From NCBI GenBank assembly GCA_039919885.1, contig JBDSEV010000064.1:32641-96640 (forward strand): a stretch of DNA of 64,000 nt, written 5' to 3'. Numbering within the stretch: position 1 is the first letter of the stretch; every line of letters starts with the position of its first letter. This DNA comes from JACMLD01 sp039919885. GTDB lineage: Bacteria; Bacteroidota; Bacteroidia; Chitinophagales; Chitinophagaceae. The translations under genes were made by a program, and so were the position numbers. The notes below the pieces were generated by a model. That model was not told the origin of the DNA and made no database searches. It was given only the letters and a program-made list of their open reading frames with translations. Positions 1-8,745 of this stretch are shown in pieces.

Positions 1-2
1 AT

Positions 3-1226
3 GATCGCAGCTATGCACTTACGCGCGGACAAACACCGGAACGCCGTGAGCTGGACTACATGCGCTACCTGGGTGCCAGTGATGAAACTGCCAAAGAGGT
101 CAAGCTCTTTAATCTTTCCGGGTTCCTGGTCGACCGGTTTAAAACCCTCAGTAATCAATTTTATGCAGATAATAAAAAACTCGCTACCAGGCGCGCAGCC
201 TGGGGCGTGCTCTTTGCATTGCTCGGCAGCGCCGGTTATTATGCTGCCTACACTGTAATGATCACAAAAACGGTGCAGGGTGTACTGAGCATCGGTACAC
301 TGGCTTTCCTGGCCGGATCATTCCGGCAATTAAGGGCATTGCTGGAAAATATCTTATCGCGTTTTACCAGTGTATCGCAGGGTGCTATTTACCTGCGTGA
401 TTTTTTTGAGTTCTTCGAGATCAGCCCAAAAATAAAAGCGAATCCTCACCCGGTGCCCTTCCCCAACCCTATTAAAAAAGGCTTCGAATTCCAGGATGTA
501 GGTTTTCGTTATCACAACAGTGAGCAGTGGGCCAACCGTCACCTTAATTTTACACTGCAGGCAGGGGAGAAAATGGCATTGGTAGGCGAGAATGGTGCCG
601 GCAAAACCACCCTGGTTAAGTTGCTGGCGCGCTTGTACGATCCCACTGAAGGCCGCATATTGCTGGACGGTATTGATCTCCGCGAATATGACATCATGGA
701 CCTGCGCCGTAATACCGGCATTATCTTCCAGGATTTTCTGCGGTACCAAATGAGTTTTGCGCAAAACATTTCCGTAGGTAATATTGATGAGAAAGAAAAC
801 CGTGCATTGATAGAACAGTCCGCAGAAAAAAGCCTGGCCAGTTTGCTGGCAGAGAAGTTACCACAACAATACGATCAGGCACTTGGCCGCCGCTTTAACA
901 ACGGCGTAGAACTCAGCGGCGGCGAATGGCAGAAAGTGGCATTGGCGCGTGCCTATATGAAAGAAGCACAACTACTGATACTCGACGAACCCACGAGTGC
1001 ATTGGATGCACGGGCAGAATATGAAGTTTTTCAGCGCTTTGCTGAACTGACCAAAGGTAAATCTGCGGTGCTGATCTCGCATCGGTTCTCTACCGTGCGT
1101 ATGGCAGACCGCATACTGGTGCTGGAAAAAGGACAGCCGATAGAAATCGGTAGCCACGAACAACTGTTACAACAAAATGGCCGGTACGCAGAATTGTTTA
1201 AGTTACAAGCGCAGGGTTACCGGTAA
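3..1226 (+). CDS. ABC transporter, fused permease/ATPase, 5'-truncated
   Basis: This is the C-terminal 407 codons of an ABC exporter half-transporter. The frame is open to the left edge, so the real start lies outside the window and the ATG at 60 is internal. The first ~120 residues are the end of the membrane domain, with hydrophobic helices (LFALLGSAGYYAAYTV and the following segment). The rest is a nucleotide-binding domain with Walker A (GENGAGKTT), a Q-loop (IIFQDF), the signature LSGGEWQ, Walker B (LLILDEP) and the H-loop (LISHR). The signature carries W where Q is usual, as in some lipid or peptide exporter families. It would couple ATP hydrolysis to export across the inner membrane. 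The substrate cannot be told from this part. It ends 145 bases before a convergent gene. Confidence 0.9.
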   Translation, partial: DRSYALTRGQTPERRELDYMRYLGASDETAKEVKLFNLSGFLVDRFKTLSNQFYADNKKLATRRAAWGVLFALLGSAGYYAAYTVMITKTVQGVLSIGTLAFLAGSFRQLRALLENILSRFTSVSQGAIYLRDFFEFFEISPKIKANPHPVPFPNPIKKGFEFQDVGFRYHNSEQWANRHLNFTLQAGEKMALVGENGAGKTTLVKLLARLYDPTEGRILLDGIDLREYDIMDLRRNTGIIFQDFLRYQMSFAQNISVGNIDEKENRALIEQSAEKSLASLLAEKLPQQYDQALGRRFNNGVELSGGEWQKVALARAYMKEAQLLILDEPTSALDARAEYEVFQRFAELTKGKSAVLISHRFSTVRMADRILVLEKGQPIEIGSHEQLLQQNGRYAELFKLQAQGYR

Positions 1227-1371
1227 TATTTTCTACTAACCTGCAATGGAAACCGGTATCCGGAAGTTGTATGCAATGGCGCAGTCATTTTACATTTTTC
1301 TGTAAAAGCAACTTTTTAAAAAAAGGGGTAGCCGAATAATTTTTATTTTATCAGCCACCCTGATTATTTTA

Positions 1372-2199
1372 TTAATATCCTTTCATAATTTCTATAAGTA
1401 AATCCGCAATCATCGCATTGCCCTTGTCGGACGGGTGCAGGCCGTCATAGGTGATATTCGCGGCCTCCGGGGGATATGGATAAGCGTCGGTCTCGGGGTT
1501 GAATGGAATATTTATAAAATCGGGGTAAGCATAATTTTTATAGGCATCCGCTGTTGCAGGATCTTTCAGGCGTTTGTATTTCACCAGTTGTTTTAGCCCC
1601 ATTCCTTTTTTATGGTAAAGGTCTACGCAAGCAAACTGCTCGTAAGCAGCAACGGCTTTTACGGCGTTGGCAAATTGTTCAAGCGACTGACCGTTTTTCT
1701 CCTTGTAAGATCCCCATGCATTGTTTTTAAAATTGTTGATGTAAACAAAATCCACCCGCTGCATCGGTGTAATTAAAATGATTTTTGCTCCGGCATTCAG
1801 GGTGCGGAGTTTATTAATGATGATCCGGAAAGATCCAAATACCGTTGTATTGCCCGTATTACTGGTATAGTCGCTCATGGTGCCCAACGGTCGTCCCTGC
1901 CACCAGTCATTCGTTCCCAGGAAAACAGAATAGACATCTGCCTTTACAATACCAAGGCTGTCTATTTGTTTAGCAATGCCTCCTGAGGTCCATCCATTGT
2001 GGCCCTGGTTTATAAAACTGGTATTGGGTAACTGTTCTACTACCCTTGTCATATATCCTGTAGTAACACGGTTGCCGGTTTCACCCGGGTGATCATTTAA
2101 ATACGTAATAGAATCCCCGATAGCAACCCATACAATTTCTTTGGGAGCGAAAGAGCAAAACCCCATCACAACCACAAACAGGAATAGTGTTTTTTTCAT
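1372..2199 (-). CDS. Secreted SGNH/GDSL-family hydrolase
   Basis: A 275-residue secreted esterase or lipase-like protein. Residues 1-18 form a signal peptide (MKKTLFLFVVVMGFCSFA). The SGNH blocks are all visible: block I AIGDSIT with the nucleophile Ser30, the block III oxyanion motif GTND near residue 95, and block V DGLHPSD with the Asp252/His255 pair. The family hydrolyses ester bonds, often removing acetyl groups from polysaccharides. The substrate here is unknown. The start is a clean ATG. It diverges from the esterase gene at 2373, with 173 bases of shared upstream region, so the two secreted hydrolases may be co-controlled, though this is only inferred from position. Confidence 0.85.
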   Translation of the reverse strand: MKKTLFLFVVVMGFCSFAPKEIVWVAIGDSITYLNDHPGETGNRVTTGYMTRVVEQLPNTSFINQGHNGWTSGGIAKQIDSLGIVKADVYSVFLGTNDWWQGRPLGTMSDYTSNTGNTTVFGSFRIIINKLRTLNAGAKIILITPMQRVDFVYINNFKNNAWGSYKEKNGQSLEQFANAVKAVAAYEQFACVDLYHKKGMGLKQLVKYKRLKDPATADAYKNYAYPDFINIPFNPETDAYPYPPEAANITYDGLHPSDKGNAMIADLLIEIMKGY

Positions 2200-2326
2200 T
2201 TTTATTTAATTAAAATTCTGATGAGTTAACCTGGCCTTAGTGGCCCGGGTATTTTAGTTTGATGAAGATAGCCTTTTGCCTGCTTTTATACAGCCACTCC
2301 CGGCAACGGGAAAAGTATAAAATGCA

Positions 2327-2358
2327 TTTGCCGGATTAACCGCGGCAAGCTATATTTA
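2327..2358 (+). promoter_or_regulatory. Candidate Bacteroidota promoter for the esterase gene
   Basis: TTTG at 2327-2330 is followed after 20 bases by TATATTTA at 2351-2358, which matches the phylum's TAnnTTTG -7 element at seven of eight positions. The start codon is 14 bases downstream. This is a motif match only. Confidence 0.4.
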
Positions 2359-2372
2359 GTAAAACTTGCAGT

Positions 2373-3233
2373 ATGAAAAGTATATTTTTATTAATTGTTT
2401 TAGTTTGTAGTTTGCTGTTTGCAAATGCGCAGAACAGCAAAGTTGCCGACGATCTTTCCCTTAAAAGCAAAATACTGGGCATGGATAGAAAATATGCAAT
2501 CTATTTGCCACCCGGTTATGAAACATCCCAACGCAGTTACCCGGTTTTGTATTTATTACATGGTGGTGGCGACGACCAGACTGGCTGGGTACAATTTGGC
2601 GAGGTGCAAAACATTACTGATAAAGCCATCGCCGCAGGCATCGCCACAGCAATGATTATCGTAATGCCCGATGCCAATACCGGCAAGCGGGGCTATTCAA
2701 ACAACGCAACCGGCACATGGCGATATGAAGATTTTTTCTTCCAGGAGTTTATCCCGTTTATTGAGAAAACGTATCGTATAAAAGCAGATAAACATTACCG
2801 TGCGATAGCAGGTCTGTCAATGGGCGGCGATGGTAGTTTTACTTATGCACTTCATCACCCCGAATTATTTTCTTCGGCTTGTCCGCTTAGCGCCGGTACC
2901 GGGCCGCTTACACTGGAAGATGCCAGGACACGTTTAACAAAAGAAACACCTGCTATTGCTGAAAAAGATATAACGTCTTTCTACAACCGCCAGAGCGTGC
3001 TTACACTTGTGAATAATATGCCTGATACACTGAAGAAATCTGTACGCTGGTATATTGATTGCGGTGACGATGATTTTTTATATGAGGGTAATGCACTGGT
3101 GCATATTGCGATGCGAAAAAAAGAAATACCGCATGAATTCCGCATCCGCGACGGGGGGCATAACTGGACCTACTGGCGCACTGCCCTGCCCACTGTATTG
3201 GAATTTGTATCGCAGTCATTTCACCAGTATTGA
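2373..3233 (+). CDS. Secreted esterase, alpha/beta hydrolase (esterase D/feruloyl-esterase-like)
   Basis: A 286-residue protein with signal peptide MKSIFLLIVLVCSLLFANAQ and an alpha/beta-hydrolase domain of the putative-esterase family (the one holding feruloyl esterases, S-formylglutathione hydrolase and enterochelin esterase). The oxyanion segment LLHGGG lies at 61-66, the nucleophile Ser149 in AGLSMGG, a probable acid in DCGDDD near 229-234, and His263 in GGHNW. It probably hydrolyses ester-linked side groups of plant polysaccharides or other esters in the periplasm or outside the cell. Neither the substrate nor a carbohydrate-binding module can be seen. The gene stands alone, with a promoter-like element just upstream. 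Confidence 0.88.
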   Translation: MKSIFLLIVLVCSLLFANAQNSKVADDLSLKSKILGMDRKYAIYLPPGYETSQRSYPVLYLLHGGGDDQTGWVQFGEVQNITDKAIAAGIATAMIIVMPDANTGKRGYSNNATGTWRYEDFFFQEFIPFIEKTYRIKADKHYRAIAGLSMGGDGSFTYALHHPELFSSACPLSAGTGPLTLEDARTRLTKETPAIAEKDITSFYNRQSVLTLVNNMPDTLKKSVRWYIDCGDDDFLYEGNALVHIAMRKKEIPHEFRIRDGGHNWTYWRTALPTVLEFVSQSFHQY

Positions 3234-3283
3234 GTGGGTAAGTCATAGGGATTAACCCGCCAGTGGTAATTTGTAAATGCCTA

Positions 3284-3313
3284 AAGTAAAAATTCAAAAT
3301 TAAAAAGTCAAAA
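3284..3313. repeat. AT-rich intergenic repeat, single arm
   Basis: This lies between the esterase and the oxidase gene. Positions 3284-3299 (AAGTAAAAATTCAAAA) are identical to 17993-18008, where the same 16-mer forms one arm of a larger inverted-repeat element. It is followed by a second related unit, AAAAAGTCAAAA, ending at 3313. It looks like a member of a dispersed intergenic repeat family. The identity is directly visible; the family is inferred. Confidence 0.5.
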
Positions 3314-3437
3314 TAGGCCGATATAAAAGTATGCCGGTAGTATTTTAACTTTCTCATTTTTACATTGAGCTACCGCACATCTATTAAAAGCTGCCGAATC
3401 AACCACAATTAATTAATTTTGACCAAATTTTTCTGGC

Positions 3438-4853
3438 ATGCCAACCGCGGAGTTAAAATCAATTAAGGTATTGGATTTCCTCGATCAGTTTAAAACAATT
3501 GTCGGCGGGCAGTATGTGTTGGTAGACGATGAATCCCTGCAAAACTATGGGCATGATGAAACCGAGAACCTGCTTTTTTTGCCCGATGTGGTCATCCGTC
3601 CCCGGACCACGCAAGAAATCAGCGCCATATTAAAAATTTGTAACCAGCACCGGATCCCGGTAACACCGCGCGGCGCAGGTACTGGTTTAAGCGGCGGCGC
3701 CTTACCGCACCTGGGCGGCGTATTGCTGAGCACAGACCGCATGAACAGTATCCTGCAAATTGATGAACGCAACCTGCAGGTAACCACCGAGCCGGGGGTC
3801 ATCACAGAAATATTAATGAACGCGGTTAAGGAGAAGGGCCTGTTTTACCCGCCCGATCCCGCCAGCAGGGGCTCCTGTTTTATAGGGGGTAATATTTCAG
3901 AAAACAGCGGCGGACCCAAGGCTGTAAAATACGGTGTAGTGAGGGATTATGTGCTGAATCTTGAAGTGGTTTTGCCAACCGGTGAAATTATGTGGACGGG
4001 TGCGAATGTGCTTAAAAATTCTACGGGTTATAATCTTACCCAATTGATTGTAGGCAGCGAAGGCACGCTGGCCATTGTAACTAAAATTGTACTCAGGTTA
4101 ATTCCCCTGCCAAAATACGACCTGCTGATGCTGGCGCCTTTTAAATCTTTGGAAAAGGCCGGCGAAGCGGTGAGTGCCATTTTCATGGCCGGCTTTACGC
4201 CAAGCGCAATGGAGCTGGTAGAAATAGATGCCCTCCGGATTGTAAGCAAGATGGTGGGCAGTACGGCAGTACCGCTGGAGGATGATACCGAAGCCCAGCT
4301 CATTATTGAAGTAGATGGCAATAACATAGATGTGCTAATGGGTGAGATGGAAGCCATCGGCGAATTATTAACGGCCTATGGTGTAGGTGATTTGCTGTTT
4401 GCAGATGATGCACAGCAAAAAGCGGAATTATGGAAACTCCGCCGCCGCGTGGCAGAAGCGGTAAAACTGGTGGGCTACAGTATTGAAGAAGATACCGTAG
4501 TTCCCCGCGCTGAATTACCCGCATTAATCAGAGGCGTAAAAGATCTCGGCCGGCAGTATGGTTTCGACGCGGTTTGTTACGGCCACGCAGGTGACGGAAA
4601 CCTTCATATCCGTATCAGAAAAGAAGGTACGGTGAACAGTCATGGTGATGCAGTGATGACGGAGAGCTTGCGGGCATTGTTTGTACTGGTAAAAAAACTG
4701 GGTGGCACCATCAGTGGTGAACACGGCATCGGCCTCATTCAGAAAAGCTATATGGACATTATTTTTGAGGAAAAACAACTTGACCTGATGCGGCAAATTA
4801 AAAAAGTGTTTGATCCCAACAACATTTTAAATGCAGGAAAAATATTTCCTTAA
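3438..4853 (+). CDS. FAD-binding oxidase, GlcD/D-lactate dehydrogenase family
   Basis: A 471-residue flavoprotein of the GlcD family. The N-terminal FAD-binding domain (about 45-185) has the PPxxxP-like entry segment and the pyrophosphate loop PRGAGTGLSGGA. The C-terminal FAD-oxidase domain carries YGHAGDGNLHIR and SGEHGIG, both typical of the family. Such enzymes oxidise 2-hydroxy acids (glycolate, D-lactate, D-2-hydroxyglutarate) to 2-keto acids and pass electrons to the quinone pool. There is no neighbouring iron-sulfur subunit (GlcE/GlcF), so a single-subunit D-lactate or similar dehydrogenase is more likely than glycolate oxidase. No signal peptide, so cytoplasmic or peripheral to the inner membrane. 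Confidence 0.88.
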   Translation: MPTAELKSIKVLDFLDQFKTIVGGQYVLVDDESLQNYGHDETENLLFLPDVVIRPRTTQEISAILKICNQHRIPVTPRGAGTGLSGGALPHLGGVLLSTDRMNSILQIDERNLQVTTEPGVITEILMNAVKEKGLFYPPDPASRGSCFIGGNISENSGGPKAVKYGVVRDYVLNLEVVLPTGEIMWTGANVLKNSTGYNLTQLIVGSEGTLAIVTKIVLRLIPLPKYDLLMLAPFKSLEKAGEAVSAIFMAGFTPSAMELVEIDALRIVSKMVGSTAVPLEDDTEAQLIIEVDGNNIDVLMGEMEAIGELLTAYGVGDLLFADDAQQKAELWKLRRRVAEAVKLVGYSIEEDTVVPRAELPALIRGVKDLGRQYGFDAVCYGHAGDGNLHIRIRKEGTVNSHGDAVMTESLRALFVLVKKLGGTISGEHGIGLIQKSYMDIIFEEKQLDLMRQIKKVFDPNNILNAGKIFP

Positions 4854-4913
4854 CAAGTTTTTAGTAATTGGTTTGCCAGTTATTGCGTTGGTTTGTTCAT
4901 TAAATTGATAAAT

Positions 4914-5501
4914 ATGAAGAAGCAATTTTTCGTTTTCCTGGTGGCCTGTACCTGCTTTTCGCAGTACAGCAATGCGCAGGACGAACGCCAGGATCCGCCA
5001 CCAGCAGAAAAAAAAGGATTCGATAAATCCAAGCTGTTTGTCGGTGGAAATTTTGGATTGAATTTTTCTTCTTATTATACCCTTATCAATGTATCCCCGC
5101 AGCTGGGATACCGTTTTAACCAGTACCTCGCAGCAGGCGCTGGCGTGAATTTTCTTTATTCCAGTCAAAAAGATTATTACACCAACACGGATTATTACAA
5201 AACAAGTTATGGGGTAACCGGCATTAATATTTTTGGAAGGGTATACCCCATACAACAAATTTTGTTGCAGCTGCAGCCAGAGTTGAACTATACCTGGATT
5301 AAAACCAAATTTTATGACGGCTCGCCTGACCGCAAATTTACCGGTCTTGTTCCCTCTTTATTGGCTGGAGTGGGGGGTGCTATACCGGCGGGCGGCACCG
5401 GCGCAATTATTATAATGGCGCAATATGATTTGCTGCAGAACAGGAATGGCCCTTATGGCAACAAGCCCTTTTACAGCTTTGGATACAATATTGGCCTTTA
5501 A
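4914..5501 (+). CDS. Outer-membrane beta-barrel protein
   Basis: A 195-residue secreted protein. The ATG at 4914 opens a signal peptide (MKKQFFVFLVACTCFSQYSNAQ); a TTG seven codons upstream would only lengthen the N-terminus. After a charged, proline-rich linker (about 24-42) the sequence shows alternating aromatic and glycine-rich strands typical of small 8-strand OmpW/OprF-like barrels, such as LGYRFNQYLAAGAGVNFLYSS and the ending FYSFGYNIGL. No catalytic motif is seen. It probably sits in the outer membrane with unknown function. It follows the oxidase gene by 60 bases, and the two may be co-transcribed. Confidence 0.75.
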   Translation: MKKQFFVFLVACTCFSQYSNAQDERQDPPPAEKKGFDKSKLFVGGNFGLNFSSYYTLINVSPQLGYRFNQYLAAGAGVNFLYSSQKDYYTNTDYYKTSYGVTGINIFGRVYPIQQILLQLQPELNYTWIKTKFYDGSPDRKFTGLVPSLLAGVGGAIPAGGTGAIIIMAQYDLLQNRNGPYGNKPFYSFGYNIGL

Positions 5502-5608
5502 AACGCGCCGGGGGACTAGCGAGTGAAACTGTTGAAGAAGACATTCAGCTATACAGCCTGCCGCAAATCCAAACAGGCAGGGTGAACACAATAGCTAACT
5601 TGCAGGTG

Positions 5609-6148
5609 CTACCCAATTTTATTAAACAATTCCACGGGGGTATTGCAGAGAATGATCCGCTCTTCTACCGATTCATATAAAAAATCGTCTTTTTCAAGCA
5701 TTCGCAGGTGGTTGATAAGGTGGCTGTAGAAGCCAGCCGTATTCAGGATATAGATTTTCTTATCGTGTATTTTAAGTTGGTTCCAGGTAAGCATTTCAAA
5801 TAGTTCGTCCAGGGTGCCAAACCCACCCGGCAAAATAATAGCGGCGTCGCTCATATCATACATCATCTTTTTACGGCTATGCATGTCTGGTACTACGGCT
5901 ATTTCAGTCAGTGCCGGATGCTGGTGTTCCCAGGCTGCCATTACTTTTGGAATAACACCCATCACGCTTCCGCTGTTGGCCAGTACTGCATCCGCCACCG
6001 CCCCCATTAAACCGTCTTTTGCACCGCCATAAATTAACTTCAGTTGCAGCATGGCAAGGTACTTACCTATTTCTGCGGCATGCTCCCGGTACATCGGATT
6101 ATTGCCGTTTTTGGAGCCGCAGAACACTGCCACTGCTTCGATGGTCAT
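5609..6148 (-). CDS. LOG-family protein (TIGR00730), putative nucleotide phosphoribohydrolase
   Basis: A 179-residue Rossmann-fold protein of the Lonely Guy family. The start is placed at the ATG at 6148, which gives the usual family opening (MTIEAVAVFCGS); the frame extends 15 codons further to a GTG at 6193, which adds no family sequence. The signature LPGGFGTLDELFEML, the nucleotide-binding and catalytic motif of the family, is intact, as is the GGAKDGLMGA glycine-rich turn. Family members cleave nucleoside 5'-monophosphates (cytokinin ribotides in plants, AMP in vitro) to the base and ribose phosphate. The role in bacteria is mostly unknown. A second family member lies 1.8 kb away at 7938. 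Confidence 0.85.
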   Translation of the reverse strand: MTIEAVAVFCGSKNGNNPMYREHAAEIGKYLAMLQLKLIYGGAKDGLMGAVADAVLANSGSVMGVIPKVMAAWEHQHPALTEIAVVPDMHSRKKMMYDMSDAAIILPGGFGTLDELFEMLTWNQLKIHDKKIYILNTAGFYSHLINHLRMLEKDDFLYESVEERIILCNTPVELFNKIG

Positions 6149-6215
6149 GGTGGTAATTTTTTGAGGTAACACGGCGTAAATCCAGCCCGCCACTGAACAA
6201 AGCGTTTTATACCTT

Positions 6216-6223
6216 CAAAGATA
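6216..6223 (-). promoter_or_regulatory. Candidate -7 promoter element for the LOG gene
   Basis: Reading leftward, this is TATCTTTG, a perfect TAnnTTTG match, 67 bases before the chosen ATG at 6148. No clear TTTG partner is seen at the right distance. Confidence 0.35.
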
Positions 6224-6266
6224 TTTATATTGCAGCCGAAAGCTCATTAAATATATCATTTTGACT

Positions 6267-7769
6267 ATGTCGCCGCTTTTATTGTTTTCTTTCATTATTG
6301 GGTATTTTGTAATCCTGCTGGTTGTAGCATATTATACCTCGCGCAACTCCAACAACGATTCTTTTTTTATTGGAAACAAAAATTCCAACTGGATGCTAGT
6401 GGCTTTTGGAATGATAGGTACGTCGCTGAGCGGCGTAACATTTGTAAGCGTACCGGGCGCGGTTGCCAGCGAGTCTTTTGCGTATTTCCAGATTACCATT
6501 GGCTACCTGCTCGGCTACCTCATTATAGCGTTTGTGCTGCTGCCCCTGTATTACCGGCTCAACCTGACGTCTATTTACAATTACCTCAGTACGCGGCTTG
6601 GGTTCACCTCCTATAAAACCGGTGCATCCTTTTTTATTTTATCAAGGACCCTCGGGGCTACGGCCCGGCTTTACCTCGTGGTAAACATTCTGCAGGAAGC
6701 CATTTTGAAAAGTTTTGGCGTGCCGTTCTGGGTAACCACCCTGGTAATTCTTATCATGATACTGCTGTACACGTACGAAGGCGGCGTAAAAACCATCGTA
6801 TGGACAGATACCCTGCAGACCACGTTTATGCTGGCAGGCCTTATCATTTGTGTAATCTACATTCTTACCAATCTCCATATTGGTATCGGGGAAAGCCTTA
6901 CGGCGATGGGTGAGAAAGGGTATTCAAAAATATTTTTTACCGACCCTGGCAGCAAACTCTTTTTTTTAAAGCAAATAGTGGCAGGGGCATTTATTACCAT
7001 TACCATGACGGGTATGGATCAGGAAATGATGCAAAAAAATATTTCTGTAAGACGCTTACAGGATTCGCAAAAAAATGTGGTGACGCTTGGGTTTATCCTG
7101 TTGCTGGTTATTTTACTGTTTCTTTTCCTGGGCGGATTATTGTACCTGTACGCTGATTCTATCGGGGGTCATATAACCACCCTGGAGAATGGCAGTAAAG
7201 CGTTTATGATTGACCAAAACAATGCAACCGGCGACAAATTATTTCCTGTGATTGCACTCAAATACATGCCGCCGCTGGTTTCTGTAATTTTCATTATTGC
7301 GCTTATCTCGGCGTTGTTTCCGAGTGCAGACGGGGCCATTACAGCACTTACTTCTTCTTTTTGTATCGATATCATTGGCATGCAGCGTACAACCGATATG
7401 GATGATGCAACAAAAAAGAAAGTGAGGCAACGGGTACATTTAATCTTTGCCGCGATATTTCTGTTGTTTGTGCTGGTATACAAATGGATAAACAATCCAA
7501 GTATGATTGGCGTTATTCTGAAGGTGGCCGCATATACGTATGGTCCCTTACTCGGATTGTTTTCTTTTGGTATACTCACTAAGAAAAATGTAAAAGATAA
7601 TTTAGTGCCGGTTGTCTGTATCGTCGCGCCAATCATTTGTTTCATCCTCGACAAGTACCAGAAAGAAATTTTTGGCTCGTTTGAAATCGGCCTGGAGCTA
7701 CTGATCATAAATGGGTTGCTCACCTTTGCCGGGCTTTTAATTATCTCAAAAAAATCCCCGCAGGTATAA
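6267..7769 (+). CDS. Sodium:solute symporter
   Basis: A 500-residue inner-membrane transporter of the sodium/solute symporter family. The ATG at 6267 is preferred over the TTG two codons upstream. Around 13 hydrophobic helices can be followed from FSFIIGYFVILLVVAYYTS at the N-terminus to the last helix before KKSPQV. Family features include the TM1-loop pattern ending in SNWMLVAFGMIGTSLSGVTF and the sodium-site region around ALFPSADGAITALTSSF. It takes up a small organic solute together with Na+. The substrate (sugar, amino acid, vitamin or monocarboxylate) cannot be named from the sequence. It is divergent from one LOG gene and followed by another 168 bases downstream, with a hairpin in between. 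Confidence 0.9.
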   Translation: MSPLLLFSFIIGYFVILLVVAYYTSRNSNNDSFFIGNKNSNWMLVAFGMIGTSLSGVTFVSVPGAVASESFAYFQITIGYLLGYLIIAFVLLPLYYRLNLTSIYNYLSTRLGFTSYKTGASFFILSRTLGATARLYLVVNILQEAILKSFGVPFWVTTLVILIMILLYTYEGGVKTIVWTDTLQTTFMLAGLIICVIYILTNLHIGIGESLTAMGEKGYSKIFFTDPGSKLFFLKQIVAGAFITITMTGMDQEMMQKNISVRRLQDSQKNVVTLGFILLLVILLFLFLGGLLYLYADSIGGHITTLENGSKAFMIDQNNATGDKLFPVIALKYMPPLVSVIFIIALISALFPSADGAITALTSSFCIDIIGMQRTTDMDDATKKKVRQRVHLIFAAIFLLFVLVYKWINNPSMIGVILKVAAYTYGPLLGLFSFGILTKKNVKDNLVPVVCIVAPIICFILDKYQKEIFGSFEIGLELLIINGLLTFAGLLIISKKSPQV

Positions 7770-7802
7770 ACTAAAACGGTACTTTATACGTTTTTAATAC
7801 AG

Positions 7803-7839
7803 ATGCCATCGCATTTCGCTCATACGAAAACGATGGCAT
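7803..7839 (+). terminator. Nested hairpin after the symporter gene
   Basis: Arms ATGCCATCG (7803-7811) and CGATGGCAT (7831-7839) are perfectly complementary, and inside the loop TTTCG and CGAAA pair again. It is followed by an interrupted T-rich stretch (TTATTGTCTTTAT), so termination is plausible but less certain than for a clean T-run. Confidence 0.45.
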
Positions 7840-7937
7840 TTATTGTCTTTATAACGAAATAATAAGGCATGCAGGCTTCAGCTAACAACCCTGCGCAAAA
7901 ATAACCAACCCCTGCAATTTTCTAAACGATTTGATGT

Positions 7938-8633
7938 ATGCACGATACAATTAAAATGAACAAACAACGCCGCTGGAGTGAATCAAAAGCGCAAAGCAGC
8001 TGGCAGATCTTTAAAATAATGGCCGAATTTGTAGATGGTTTTGAAGCATTGGCAAAGCTAGGTCCGTGCATTTCAATATTTGGGAGTGCGCGCACAAAAG
8101 AAGAAAATCCGTATTATGAACTGGCCGTTGAAATCGGCAAACGTTTGTCTGAAGAAGGATTTGGCATTATTTCCGGCGGTGGTCCTGGCATCATGGAAGC
8201 AGCCAATAAGGGCGCGCAACTGGGCGGCGGCAAGTCGGTTGGACTCAACATCGAACTTCCTTTTGAACAGGAATCCAATCATTTTATTGACCGCGATGCC
8301 AACCTGAACTTTGATAATTTTTTTGTACGTAAAACGCTTTTTACAAAATACTCACAGGGGTTTGTGATGATGCCGGGTGGATTTGGTACCATGGATGAGT
8401 TTTTTGAAGTGGCCACGCTTATCCAGACAGGTAAAATGATGCAGGTACCGCTGATCCTGGTGGGTAAAAGCTACTGGGGTGGTCTGATGGCCTGGATGGA
8501 AATGGTGATGATGAAAGAAAAAAATGTAAATGCAGCCGACCTGGAATTGTTAAAGATGGTAGATACTGCAGACGAAGTGGTGGAGCATGTACTGCAGTTT
8601 TATACAAAACATTCGCTGCAGCCCAATTTCTAA
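7938..8633 (+). CDS. LOG-family protein (TIGR00730), second copy
   Basis: A 231-residue Rossmann-fold protein with the LOG motifs SGGGPGIMEAANKGA (phosphate-binding turn) and MPGGFGTMDEFFEV (catalytic motif). It is longer than the copy at 5609, having an extra N-terminal helix (about 1-45, KAQSSWQIFKIMAEFVDGFEAL) typical of the larger LOG subgroup. The ATG at 7938 or the one six codons later could be used. Expected activity is phosphoribohydrolase on a nucleoside monophosphate, in the cytoplasm. The two LOG genes belong to different subgroups and so are not a recent duplication. Confidence 0.87.
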   Translation: MHDTIKMNKQRRWSESKAQSSWQIFKIMAEFVDGFEALAKLGPCISIFGSARTKEENPYYELAVEIGKRLSEEGFGIISGGGPGIMEAANKGAQLGGGKSVGLNIELPFEQESNHFIDRDANLNFDNFFVRKTLFTKYSQGFVMMPGGFGTMDEFFEVATLIQTGKMMQVPLILVGKSYWGGLMAWMEMVMMKEKNVNAADLELLKMVDTADEVVEHVLQFYTKHSLQPNF

Positions 8634-8722
8634 AATCACCTGTTGCATACTCAGTGACAGCATGGGCGGCACCAGGTATAAAGGCTTGTGCGTGATACAA
8701 TTAAACTCTTCCGTTCTATACC

Positions 8723-8730
8723 TATCTTCG
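8723..8730 (+). promoter_or_regulatory. Candidate -7 element for the O-methyltransferase operon
   Basis: TATCTTCG, seven of eight matches to TAnnTTTG, 15 bases before the ATG at 8746. No convincing upstream TTTG is seen. Confidence 0.3.
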
Positions 8731-8745
8731 CATAAATTGTGATGG

